A DNA stretch of 64,000 nucleotides from contig LSAX01000001.1 of the NCBI GenBank assembly GCA_001557505.1, forward strand, positions 4,774,001-4,838,000. Reading direction: 5' to 3'. A program made the position numbers and the translations under genes. The notes beneath the pieces were generated by a model, which worked only from the letters and a program-made list of their open reading frames with translations, did no database searches and was not told the DNA's origin. Below are positions 32,133-43,429 of the stretch, in pieces (the stretch's first letter is position 1; every line of letters begins with the position of its first letter). This DNA comes from Reticulascus tulasneorum (Eukaryota > Ascomycota > Sordariomycetes > Glomerellales > Reticulascaceae).

Positions 32133-34061
32133 ATGGCGGCTCAAGAGACTCTCAGTAGCAATGGCGAGGCCCCTTCATTTGACCTCGCATCACTAAGTGA
32201 TAAGTATAATCAAGAGCGAGAAAAGCGCATGAGATCAGACGGCAATGACCAGTACATCGAGTTGAGCAATTCTGACCGATTTCAAAAACTAGAAGAGGAT
32301 CCATGGGTTGACCATGCAGCTCTCAATACGCAGGAGCCCCCATTAAAGGATGGTGACGATGTCAAGGTCATCATTCTTGGCGCTGGATATGGCGGCTTGC
32401 TGTTTGCAGTGCGCTTCATCCAAGCCGGTTTCAAGTCGGAGGATATTCGAATCGTTGATAAAGCAGGAGGATGGGGAGGAACTTGGTATTACAATCGGTA
32501 TCCCGGCCTGATGTGTGATGTGGAGAGCTATACCTACCTACCATTACTAGAGGAAATGAAATACATGCCAAAGCATAGGTACTCCTACGGGCCAGAGCTA
32601 CTCGAATATGCCAATAAGATTGCAAAGAAGTGGGACTTGGTCGAGAGCGGTGTGTTCAGATCCCAGATCTTAGGTTACGAATGGGATGAAACCGTCAAAA
32701 GATGGATTGTCACGATGGAACAAGACCGCGGCCCGGAGGGCAAGATCAAAATCACAGCTCGATCACAGTTTGTAGTTCTGGCACAAGGCGTGCTGAACCA
32801 CCCCAAGGTGGCAAAGAACCTAGAGGATTTTGAGGGGCTTATGTTCCATACAGCAAGGTGGGATTACAGTGTCACAGGTGGCTCGCCGACAGATCCGACT
32901 CTCTCAAGCCTAAAGGACAAGAGAGTGGGGATCATCGGCACTGGTGCAACAGCTGTTCAGGCTATCCCTCAATTGGCAAAGTGGGCAAAGGAGCTTTACG
33001 TTTTCCAACGAACACCATCGGCAGTGGATGAACGAGGCCAGAAGCTTACTGATCGGGACGAGTGGACGAAGTCAATAGCGGCTAGCTCAGGCTGGCGCGA
33101 CCGGCGGGCACGGAATCTCAATGCTATTTTATCAGGCGTACCTCAGGAAAAGGACCTGGTCAACGATGGGTGGTCCAAGATGAAAGCCTACAAAGCTCTC
33201 GTCGGCGGCATTCACGACAAGCCACTCGCAATGGAAGATATTCCTAGTCATATTGGCAGCCTGCTGGTCCTCGATACGGAGCGATCTGAGACCATTCGAG
33301 GACGCGTAGACCAAGTTGTCCATGATAAGAAGACTGCCGAAGCTCTCAAACCATGGTATCCGGGGTGGTGCAAGAGACCAACCTTTCACGATGACTATCT
33401 CCCCGCTTTCAATCAGCCGAACGTGATATTGGTCGACACTGACGGAAAGGGTGTCGAGCGGGCGACAAAAAGCGGGCTTGTGGTTGCCGGGAAAGAATAT
33501 CCCATTGATGTGCTTGTTCTCAGCACCGGCTATCGCTCCCCAGCAAAAGGAATGGGCGACCCCAGTAAGATGTCTGATATGACCGTCAGAGGCTCAAATA
33601 GGCGTCTACTCTCCGAGAAATGGAGCGCTCAGGGTGCCACAACTCTCCACGGAGTCGTCACAAACGGTTTCCCAAACTTGTTCCTCACTGGACCAATGCA
33701 GATTGGAGCATCGACCAACTTCGTATACGTCCAAGATATCCTGTCGCGGCACTGTGCTTATATCGCAAGTGAGGCGGTCAAGAGAGCCGGAGACAATGCT
33801 GAACAGGTGACAGTAGAGGTGACTACCGAAGCTGAAGAGAATTGGAGCATGCAGATCTTGATGCGAGCAGCTTGGTATGCAGGCTTAGGCATATGCACCC
33901 CAGCTTACACAAATAATGAAGGTAACATGGGGTCAACTGGAGAAGAGCAGATGAAACTGATTCGTGGCGCTCCATATGCTTTGGGTATGAACGCTTATAT
34001 CAAAGTGTTGGAAGACTGGCAGGCAGAAGGCTCAATGAATGGCGTTGTGGTTTCAACGTAG
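32133..34061 (+). CDS. Baeyer-Villiger-type flavin monooxygenase
   Basis: Intronless, 642 residues from ATG 32133; an in-frame GTG nine bases earlier is disregarded. The FAD motif is ILGAGYGG. The second dinucleotide site for NADPH is GIIGTGATAVQAIPQ. Between them lies FEGLMFHTARWDY (residues 233-243 and on), matching the Baeyer-Villiger fingerprint FxGxxxHxxxW. GGWGGTWYYNRYPG is another conserved segment of this group. These enzymes insert oxygen next to a ketone to form esters or lactones using NADPH and O2, and the long N-terminal extension of about 70 residues is common in fungal type I members. Cytosolic. The substrate is unknown; cyclic ketones or steroid-like compounds are typical of the family. 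Confidence 0.88.
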   Translation: MAAQETLSSNGEAPSFDLASLSDKYNQEREKRMRSDGNDQYIELSNSDRFQKLEEDPWVDHAALNTQEPPLKDGDDVKVIILGAGYGGLLFAVRFIQAGFKSEDIRIVDKAGGWGGTWYYNRYPGLMCDVESYTYLPLLEEMKYMPKHRYSYGPELLEYANKIAKKWDLVESGVFRSQILGYEWDETVKRWIVTMEQDRGPEGKIKITARSQFVVLAQGVLNHPKVAKNLEDFEGLMFHTARWDYSVTGGSPTDPTLSSLKDKRVGIIGTGATAVQAIPQLAKWAKELYVFQRTPSAVDERGQKLTDRDEWTKSIAASSGWRDRRARNLNAILSGVPQEKDLVNDGWSKMKAYKALVGGIHDKPLAMEDIPSHIGSLLVLDTERSETIRGRVDQVVHDKKTAEALKPWYPGWCKRPTFHDDYLPAFNQPNVILVDTDGKGVERATKSGLVVAGKEYPIDVLVLSTGYRSPAKGMGDPSKMSDMTVRGSNRRLLSEKWSAQGATTLHGVVTNGFPNLFLTGPMQIGASTNFVYVQDILSRHCAYIASEAVKRAGDNAEQVTVEVTTEAEENWSMQILMRAAWYAGLGICTPAYTNNEGNMGSTGEEQMKLIRGAPYALGMNAYIKVLEDWQAEGSMNGVVVST

Positions 34062-34395
34062 GCTTCTCAAACCACTGTATCTCCACTCATTAGAGGCTGT
34101 TTTTCTACCTTGCAGAATCAATAGACATGCCGTCTAACACACACCAAATACAAATTTGAGTGCTGATTGTTGTGAGTTTATATCCTTCATACATCTACCT
34201 AGTCGCTGCAACCCAACTCCAGTGGTGTCTAAATATCCTCGGCACTCATAGATCCAAATCCACAGGGAGAAATCTCAATGGACCTTCCATTCCAGTGAAT
34301 ATACTGTATTGCTATCATGCCGTACCACTTATGCTCGCACGATCTGTCCTGATAGTAATCTTCCGCAATACATCTCGAATGTCGCATGAATCAAT
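34062..34395. other. Convergent 3' region, no gene seen
   Basis: About 330 bp between the BVMO stop codon and the permease stop codon; both 3' untranslated regions presumably lie here. Confidence 0.45.
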
Positions 34396-36667
34396 TCACT
34401 TCTGGACGTGCACGACTTTCTCGTTGTCAACACCATCGCCCTGTGACGATCTCACAGACTCTGCAACATGCCTCCTTCTAAGAAGACCTGCTTCGTCATG
34501 CGTTGCATCCCACTCAGTCAGTTCTGCGAGAGGTATGCGGACAAGGCGATGTGTATTTGCACCATTGACGTCAACCTCCAGAATTTCGGGTCGGATCCTG
34601 TATCCTCTCCACTTTGGCAATAAATACATCCATGCAATGTAATAAAGTCCGCACACAATCAAGCTGAAAGTCGGATATTAGCAGAGCATCTTAGAGAAAT
34701 ACAGAGTCGTGGCATTAGGGCGGTGCTTACATTGCAATTCCAACGACACAGTAGGTCGCATACCAAAAGCTGACATCACCAGCATAAGGACCACCAGCCG
34801 GTGGCCACCACGGCATCGCAATGATGTATACTTGAATTAGGATGAAGAATATGACCGCAACGTCCCAAGCTCTGAATTCGGTCTTGGTCCGGCCAACGCG
34901 CTTACGCTGGTGACGGATTATGTAGAGACCGATCGACATAGCAAGGTAAAACAGACCATCGGGGTAGGTCTTGAGACTGACGACTAAACCAGCGGGTCAG
35001 CAACGGGAAGACAATGCAAGAAGGGGTCTCGGTACCAAAGGTAAAGGCATCTCCAGCTGGAGGGGCCATAATCATGATCATGGTCATACCCCATTTGAGG
35101 AGGTATGGACCGATTGGCGTCCCAAATGGCCTGGTGGACACCCAGAATTCGGTATATGGAAGAACACCTTGGCTAGTGTGTATGTCAGCTTCTACATATG
35201 CTCTGAGATGCAGTTGCAAACTTTAACATACCGGCCGATTTCTCGAATGATTCTGGAGTGTCCAATCAACACTGCCAGCAGGTTTCCAAATGAGCTCAAC
35301 AAGACTAACACATTCAGTGCTGTCTCTGCGGCGCCCTTTCCAAATACACTTTTGAAGAAGACAGCAGCCGCAATCTCCTTTGAGGCTGCAAACTCTGCTT
35401 TTGGCACTGTGCATTAATTCCCATTAGCCAGTGCGTATGTTTACAATAGCGTAGGAAGCGTCATACCGGCAGCAAAGTATGCGATGTTGCAGAGCATGTA
35501 TAGAATTGCTACAATCAAAACTGACGCCGTACCGTATCTCCTGAGGGTAGGAATTGGGTTCTTGATCTCGTTCACCACGTTGAATGCGTTGGAGTATCCA
35601 GTATATGAGAAGACAATGTTAACCAGAGCAGAGGCCAGATCGTTTCCGTTGGTAGTTGTGCCTTCGAATGCATTCTTGAAGTTCGCGCCGGGGTCTGGGA
35701 TACGTGACACGTTCCCGCCGAGAACGACAAAACCAGTGATGCTGATGCTGCAGGCGTTGTTAACAGGCGAAACCTATACTCTATTTGCCTTCTACTTACA
35801 ACACAAGGGTGATAATCTTGATGCCACCAATAACATTGACAGCCCATAGAGAGTATTTGTTGTGAGCGATTACACCTGAGAATCTTGTTAGAATACACGT
35901 CGGTTTTGTGGACTAGACAATTCACTAACAGATTACGGCAAATGTGTAGGCCGCGATGGCCACTCCTTTCATCTGCCAGGGAGTTGGCGTCTCGCCTGCA
36001 ATCCTCCACAGATATCGAGACAGCACTGTCACGAATTAGTATCAGGGGTTACAGAGCTAAAGTGAAACTGCCCGAGAGCAGCATTGATAATCTTACCAAT
36101 GGCGTTGCTGCTACTGAAAGAGAGTAATACCGACTGCACCGCAAAGGCAATCGGGAAGAAGTGCTTCGGTCGAGGATATGCCTGCTCGAGGTAGACCACC
36201 TCGGAGCCGCTTCTGTTTGGGAAATAGCTTGCAAGCTCGAGGTAGACACACATGCCGGCGACTGCCATCAAAAACCCAATAGCCCAGTAGATGAGAGCAA
36301 GGCCCACGGAGCCGGTGCTATTGAGAATGGATCCAGCTGAAGGTGCAGTCAGTATTTCGAAGTCAAGCTGTGTCTAAACCGGGCTCATACGTGTAGAGAA
36401 GATACCCGTCCCGATCATCTGGTTGACGTTCAGGAAGATGACTGTGAGCCAGCCAACATGATACCCTAGAGGTGACTTGGATTCCACTGGGGCACCGACT
36501 GCCTCTTGGTATGAGGGCTTTGATCCGTTTCCACCTTGAACTCGGGTAAAAGCAAGCTTGCCGTCGTGGATGATAGATGGTTCGGAATCGGAGGCGTACG
36601 GACTGCTTTCGGCGACGGTCACTTCATTTTCAGCGACTGGCCGAGACCAGAACTTGGAGAATCCCAT
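34396..36667 (-). CDS. APC-family amino acid permease, Mup1-like (methionine permease type)
   Basis: Nine exons join in phase: 36667-36391, 36336-36097, 36025-35930, 35875-35800, 35747-35467, 35406-35232, 35172-35036, 34983-34731 and 34663-34396, with introns of 52-71 bp, giving 600 residues. After a hydrophilic N-terminus of about 70 residues, TM1 reads VNQMIGTGIFSTPGSIL, the unwound GTGIFSTP motif of LAT/Mup1 transporters. Later markers are YLELASYFPNRSGSEVVYLE, SFSSSNAIVL, VLGGNVSRIPDPGANF, FSYTGYSNAFNVVNEIKNP and GRQGVLPYTEFW. About twelve membrane segments are visible. It should be a plasma-membrane importer of methionine or related neutral amino acids. It stands beside a TauD-type dioxygenase and a MetE-like gene, which supports a sulfur role. 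Confidence 0.88.
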
Positions 36668-37419
36668 CGCGACAGCACGAGTCTTGTTAGCAAGCGGAAG
36701 CTCTCACCGGTCTGGAAGCCGAATTAGTGCTGCCGACATGTGCCAGAAAGCTAGGCTGGGAGCTCCCGGGCTTTAAGCTTCCCCAGAATAAAGTTGTGAT
36801 ACCGCCGATCGCCCGCACAGGATACAGTCATGGCTGGGCAAAATGGCATAATCCATTGCATTGGGGTCACAGCTGCCCGATTAACAGGCCACTAACAGGC
36901 CGTGTGCAATTGACCTTCCCGTGTGAGAACCGCCAAGAAGCACGCAATGCCGGATGATCATGGCGATCGTAGCACAGATCCAGTCGGCTAATTCAACGTT
37001 GTTATCAAGAAATCGAATCCTGCGTCATACAGTGCAACGTTAACCGCCAAGTGTTATCTCGGGGAGGTACTAGGAACATACAGCGTGTATTTGGGCATAT
37101 TATGGTGATGTGACACCGAGGAAATAATCACGACATGGTAGGGTAGGTATGCGCATGTTCACCGACAACAGTCGCTGCTTCGTTTCTTTGAACACGAGAG
37201 AGCCTAACCAACGAGAGCGAAATCTTCTTCAGCTGCCTCCCACTCCACTGACGAATGACCTGAGTAGAATGCCATCGGGAACATGCTGGCTTGTGTCGCA
37301 AATCTCTTAATAACAGAACAGTGAAGTATCAACATCAGCCAAGCTTCGGTACCATGACGCCAAGTAAATGGAGGATCTTTTGCAACCAACAAGCAGCACC
37401 CTCAGTCCCGCTCCAATAT
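36668..37419. other. Intergenic region, no gene seen
   Basis: About 750 bp holding the permease promoter and the 3' end of the dioxygenase gene. No supported frame. Confidence 0.4.
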
Positions 37420-38851
37420 CTAACGCCCCTTGTTGCTTTCACTTCGCAAATATGGCTCCAGCGGGAAGACTTGGGACTCTGCTGACACCCCTTCATACAA
37501 TTTGGTCCATCTCTCTTTTAATTGGACTGGCGTGACCCATGCATACTTGGGGTCCCGAAGCCACAGCCGTACTAGGTGGCGTCTGCCACAAAAGTTGGTC
37601 AGGTTTCTCGTCTCCAACGAGCGCATACCGTTTTTGGAACTTACTGTTTGTCACTCGAATCGGTGAAGCCATCCCGGGCGTGGAAAATCGCCAAATTATT
37701 GACATACTGTATGTCGCCCCTCTGAAAGTCCGTGGAAACAGAAAATTTCTCCCCGAGAAAATGCAATGTGTCTAATGCTTCTGCTTGCGCTTCCGTGATG
37801 GGTGGGATGTCGGGGCTCCTGGGAAGTGCTCCAAACCCCACAAAATGCCGTCGGGCATACTGTAATGCCACTCGCGCCGGCGCAGATGCAGTCGCCGCCT
37901 GGTAGTATAGCAGTGGCCTGGTAGTGTACTGCTTGGCCGACTTCTCGAAGCTGAAGTGGTGGAAGGAGTTAGTCATGCAAGGTGCAACGAGGTGCGAGGC
38001 GGGAGATTGACGGATCTCAGGGTTGGAACTGACATTTCCACGTTCCATTCTTCAGTCAACGTGTGGATCAAATCTGGACGAGTGCGAGCTATTTCGTTAT
38101 AGACACGCCATGTGCTCGCTAGCCTACTCGCACCACCTTGCGCTGCAGTCTGGAGAGCAAAAAGGGAGACAACGTCCCCCGAATCGGTATGAAATACTTG
38201 TTTGTCAGCAGTATAAGCTGGGCTTCCAATCATTCCCTTGTTGCTAGTGAAGCTCAGATCCTTGATATGGCCAAGGACGACGTCAGCCGGCTTGCCGTCG
38301 AACTTGCTGTCTTGACGACCGCGCTGGGGCGCGATATGTGCGGACAGGCCAGCGTAAACGATGATGTTATCTTCTCGTGAATTCTCTTCAACATTTACGC
38401 CACGAAGCACGAAGAAGCCATGTCCGTTATGCAGCTCGTGGGACAGCCGGCGCAATTCCGAATGGAGCCGTGGGAGGGGGAACGACTCCGGGGAGATGTG
38501 ACCAAGTGGAAGGTCCAACGCTGGGATCATTTGGTATTAGTAACCAGGATCTGGGTCCTGGAAGAGCCATCACATACACTTAAAATGAACAACGGCCTTG
38601 CTAATCTCGGCTAGTTGGTCAGGCCCAAGGACATATGTCCATTGGTACGTGTCGGCTAACCTTTCGCCTTCCCAAACAAGATCGCCTGTTAGCTCTTCCG
38701 GGAACCCCTCGGGCAGTGTGGTTTGTAGTCCCCCGTATTTGAGTCTTCTGGCGGCGCGGGCTTGGTACTTTTGGAAATCAGGAGCGTACGTAATGTCAGG
38801 CTGACCAGGAGGGGCGACCGCTGGCGGCGTGGGGGACGTTGCGGACGGCAT
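37420..38851 (-). CDS. TauD/TfdA-family Fe(II)/2-oxoglutarate dioxygenase
   Basis: Four exons, 38851-38578, 38520-38034, 37950-37645 and 37582-37420 (introns 57, 83 and 62 bp), give 409 residues. The iron site is HTDSGD (His202, Asp204) with the distal His358 in QRHLVRLWLRD, whose Arg residues contact 2-oxoglutarate. RGGASR-like AQGGASRLAS and NNLAIFHARDGF are further family markers. Relatives include taurine dioxygenase, alkyl-sulfonate and alkyl-sulfate dioxygenases, and fungal TauD-like proteins of unknown substrate; the reaction releases sulfite or another product while oxidising 2-oxoglutarate to succinate. The second intron uses a less common GTCAGT donor but is needed to reach EKSAKQYTTRPLLYY. 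Its neighbours, a methionine permease and a MetE-like gene, point to sulfur scavenging. Confidence 0.84.
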
Positions 38852-41790
38852 GTTCTCTTGTCTTTCGTGAGTGCACTTTACGTGAGTGGCTTTTTCGTGA
38901 TCATGAAGTAGCTGCCGCCATCATCATATCATTCAGGTTTTACATCGCCAGCATCTGGCGTTTTATGGGTTGATTGTGTGCTGCAAACGTGGATGAGCAA
39001 TACGCCTTTCTAATTGCGTCATCAAAGATCATCCAAGGCCATCGGCAATTTCGACCGAGATGTAGCTACCCCACAGTCCTGGAATCATCCTAATGGTGAG
39101 TTCCACCACTACAGCAGACTTGGGACTTCTCCTGCATATTGAGTTCTTCATGTCAATACCACACATGTGATTAAGAAGAACGTATTCACTTAAGCTTGGG
39201 CTAGATGCGGTAAAACAGCGTCGATCACTGAATTTAAAGTACATGTCAAGGCTTACTACTTAACCAGTGCCATGGTTTGATTCGCTATTACACGTGGCAA
39301 GCGTCAAACTGTAGATGGAATTTCGAGATCGAAGTCGAGGATTTGCCTCTTGGGCGCGCCTAGATCCTCTTCATCGTATCTATGATATTGGACCTTTGTT
39401 TGATTCGCATGAGAAGACGAGATATTTGTTCGCTTGCAATTCTGACTGAGTTCCAGCAATACCCAAGAATTGCTATTTTATTCCCATAACACTTCAACCC
39501 ATCACCATGTCAATACTGGTATCCCTAGCAGCCTAACATTGAGGCGGATCGAGGAATTTGTTTTCGGTCTAGGCTTATGCTGCCAAGTGTCATCCTGGGT
39601 CAGCCCAAAAGAACCTAGTATTTCAACTTGCCACGGGACCATATGATGTTCTGTGCCACTTAAATGCAGCCAAGACCGTATCAGCCATTGCGTGATCCAC
39701 GAGCCTTCCTCCAACTTCCCTACTTGTGACAATGAGCGGTTGTGGACTGATCCCGACCTTCTGGGAAAGTTCTGTTGCATAAGAGTGAGCCTTGGCTATA
39801 ATTAAAGTAGCATTAGCTTTACACAGCACCTTCTCAAAATGGTTATCAAGCTACGTTCCAGTGTGTATTCTCCAGTCTGTATTCTCCGCCCCTCGACTCA
39901 AACCGCACCGTGATCTCGGGTGGCAAGTTCAACACAACTAGCAGGCAATACCGCTTCTGTTGTTTGCTCTCAAAGCTGTCAAGAAACCCTGGATGACAAA
40001 GCTGTAGGATGAACAGGAAGCGTTTTTCTTGCTTTGTTTATCAAGTATATGATTATTCGAGGCTTACCCGTAGAGAGTTAGCGGGGTGAGTGTGTGCCAA
40101 AGCGACACGGACAGGTCGCACGAATCGACCTACCGATATCTTCGTCAGAGCCGTCTTTCACGGCCACGGCCGCTCATCATGATATCTGACAAGTTATACG
40201 TAGCGTGGCGGCAATATGATCTTGTTACCGCTTCTGAGCTGTAAGCGGATATTTTCACGTTCCACGAGGTCCACGAACCCCTACCAGGGATCGGAACAGA
40301 GTTTTGTTATTATGAACGCTTTGAACCATTTGATCTATGTTTGATAGCTGACAATCACATGTATTCTGCTTGACTACGGTTCCAGAGTTGGATGGATATA
40401 TGTCTCTTCTGTCTACTCGATGTGAGCAGCATTCTTTGATACAGAAAGGCCTAGTTGCTGTGCCCCAATATCACACCTAGCGACTTGACAGGAACTCACA
40501 TCCAGACTAGGAATATAGTCGAGCATCTTCATCCGGAGAAAGTCAAAAGCATCCAAACCTTTGATATAGCTCTGTCGAGTCACTGGCTATCCACCTTCAA
40601 TTCAAGCATTACGACAATTATTTTCACGGAGGAATGGGTGCTGATAATGCCGCATCCCTTGAAGCCCAGAACAACCACAGATATCAATGGCGCTATTCAT
40701 CCTGCTCAGAGCTGTTGCAACTCATGCAGGTATGAGCTAAGGTTACCACAAGCTGTCTCTGGTATTTTCAAGTTCTGCCCTTAGTCGAACATATCTTAAG
40801 TATGGCAATACCGTCAGCAACCTGTCTGTACTTGTTGCGCGTCACATGGGGCCGAGCTCTCTTCTATCCTCGCGCGGCATTCGCATGCTAGTCTGGACAG
40901 ATGTATCAGTTCAAGAAGCTCCTCGACTGGTTTATAGAGTTAACATGCTCCAGATTTGTTACCGCAAGATGGAATGGGTCAATTGAATGAGGCAATATGG
41001 TGACAAACCTTGCTGTATCGCCTTGCTTTCACATACCCCAATCGTGCGGCTGTCTTCTTCCCTTGGCGAACGATCCAGCGCTCACTCTTTTAGTGCTGAT
41101 TTCATGAGTCGCCTTATGTTTCTGTTCGCATCCTTACCTACCCTGCAGGCCGAGTTATTCTGGCGCAGAGATGACCGTTAGGGCTGTAAAAGACTCAATG
41201 TTCTCGGAACGTTTCTCATTGGCTACCAGACTGTGGAATGCCACCTATCGCCCCTCATCGCCGCATATGTCGGCTATTGTCTAAGGCAAAGCAAGAAGCC
41301 TCCCGCCTCCGATCCTCACGCCGGTTAAACCAATTGGCGTTTGAGAAGTGCTTTGGCAGGATGAAAACTGACCGTGCGATGTGGGGAGAGGAGGGGCGGT
41401 CCCGTTCGTCTAAAAGAGGGGCAAATGATTATGATTGTTAGACTTCAATAAGATGATGTCTTCCCCGCACCACCATCATCGTGGCCCTAGTCAATTTGCC
41501 TTACGCACACGAGACTACTGTCTTTCAAAATCCATCTACTATTGCAATTGCCTGTCAAGGAATAGCCTGTTATTCGGTCCCTCAAGCCCTCTAATAGCAG
41601 TAAGTCTTCACTATCCCATCACCTGTGCCATTGCCATGTCCCGCCAAGACCAAGAAACATTAGTGCCTCCAGGTGTATGGTTTACCGAGGTCATGTCTCG
41701 TTTGTCGATGAGCGACTGACTACGTCAATCAACTGAGAAATTATCTAATTACTAGCCTTAGACGCTGTCTGTATCCGAATCCTTGCCAAG
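38852..41790. other. Long intergenic region, no gene recognised
   Basis: About 2.9 kb between divergent dioxygenase and MetE-like genes. Frames are below 110 codons and show no family motif or convincing splice chain. Composition is ordinary, with no strong AT bias of the kind left by repeat-induced point mutation. The two ends must hold promoters. A non-coding RNA cannot be excluded from sequence alone. Confidence 0.4.
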
Positions 41791-43068
41791 ATGTCTAGCA
41801 AACTCCATAACGCCCCTCCTTTCCGGGCTGAGCACATGGGATCGCTCCTCCGACCACAAGCTCTCCTAGATGTTCGAGAGGGTCTCATTCGCGATAAAGG
41901 CTTGTCGCCCGAAGAAGCAGGACTGGCTGGAGTCGAAAAGGAAGCCATTGGTGATGTAGTCAAGCTACAGCGGGAACTAGGATTTAAGGGCATTACCGAT
42001 GGCGAATTCGTTCGAACTCGGTTCTGGGGCCTCATGTGGGACGAGTTTGACGGCACGATCCGACTACAGGATGCAGAGGCTGGAATGTTCCGCCTTTATC
42101 ACCCAGATGTCGTCAGCCTAATCGAGAAAGATCGCAAAGTCATGCCCGGTGACTCGGTGATTGCTGGTTCAAAGCTCTCATGGAGCAGCGACCAGTCGAA
42201 ATCGAATTTGCATGAGTTGAAACTTGTCCAAGAATTTGTTCCGAAAGAGGAATGGGGTAATATCAAGCTCACGATGATCACCCCTGCCTGGTTCCACATG
42301 CGGTATAAGCAGGGACGGGCGTACACGAAGGAGGCATACGCGAACGATGCTGAGTACTTCAAGGATGTCGCCAAGGTCTACCAGGCGGAGCTGGACGCAC
42401 TGTACAAGGCTGGTCTCCGAAATGTCCAGTTCGATGACCCCGGCATGGCTTGTAAGTCATCCGCCAAGAATCGAGGTTTTTGACTAACCAGAATTGCAGA
42501 CTTTTGCTCTGCAAAGTTCCGAAAGGGGTGGGAGGAAGATACCGATAACATCGGCACCGTCGACGATTTATTGGATGCCTACATTGCTCTCTACAACGAT
42601 AGTATAAGCAAGTTACCAGAGGATTTCCATACTGGAATCCATCTCTGCCGCGGCAACTTCATTGGCGGACGCCACTTCGCTGAAGGTTCCTACGACATCA
42701 TTGCAAAGAAGATGTTCCAGACGCTCAATGTCAACACCTTCTATCTTGAATACGACACCGAGCGGTCAGGTGGCTTTGAGCCACTCGAATTCCTGCCCAA
42801 AAACAAGAATGTGGTGGTCGGAGTCATCAGCACAAAGGTACACCAGCTGGAAGATAAGGAAGAGACGAAACAACGCGTGTACAAGGCTGCAGAGTTTGTC
42901 GCCAAGGGAAGTGGCGAATCCAAAGAAGAGGCGCTGAAGAGGATCTACCTATCCCCACAATGCGGCTTCAGCACACACGAGAGCGGATATCCCTTGAGCC
43001 TAGAGGACGAGAAGAATAAACTAGGCCTTGTGAGAGAGATTGCCGATGAGATTTGGGGGGAGCCATAG
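41791..43068 (+). CDS. MetE-like cobalamin-independent methionine synthase C-terminal-domain protein
   Basis: Two exons, 41791-42451 and 42500-43068 (48-bp intron), give 409 residues. The length equals a single MetE catalytic domain rather than the full two-domain enzyme of about 760 residues. Zinc ligands of the UROD/MetE barrel are recognisable: His268 and Cys270 in HLCRGN, Glu304 in LEYDTERSG and Cys375 in SPQCGFST. The N-terminus RAEHMGSLLRP is typical of the stand-alone class, which resembles bacterial YxjG/YxjH-type proteins. These probably move a methyl group between a donor and a thiol such as homocysteine, but the donor is uncertain because the folate-binding N-terminal half is missing. 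It lies downstream of the permease and the TauD-like gene. Confidence 0.83.
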
Positions 43069-43429
43069 ATTATCTTATACGATTACGGGATGGGAGGCAA
43101 CGGCGAGTGTGCTCGAGTTTCAACAAACCAGCATAGCAGACACAAGGCTTCGGGGTCAGTATTTGGAGCATTACGCACGGCGTGAAGGTGGAATCAACTT
43201 TCATCTATCAAATCTGTAAGGGGCGAACCCTAGTCGTGCCATAAAAGTCTCAAGTTCCATAACTGTACTCACTGGCATACTTTCATCTGATTGGCATGCC
43301 ATCTCGTCTTATTCTCTTGTTGTGCAGAGTTTTACGAAACAGCCATCTTTATCTCTAAGATAACCTTGCTCCTGGCCTGGCGTCTGTCACACATTAGGGA
43401 ACGAAGTGCAATTGTGTAATAAGACATCT
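43069..43429. other. Convergent 3' region, no gene seen
   Basis: About 360 bp between the MetE-like stop and the P450 stop, which face each other. Presumed 3' untranslated sequence. Confidence 0.45.

Noticed and set aside
38852..41790. Possible transposon or RIP-degraded repeat
   Set aside because: No terminal repeats, no transposase-like frame and no strong AT bias were seen.
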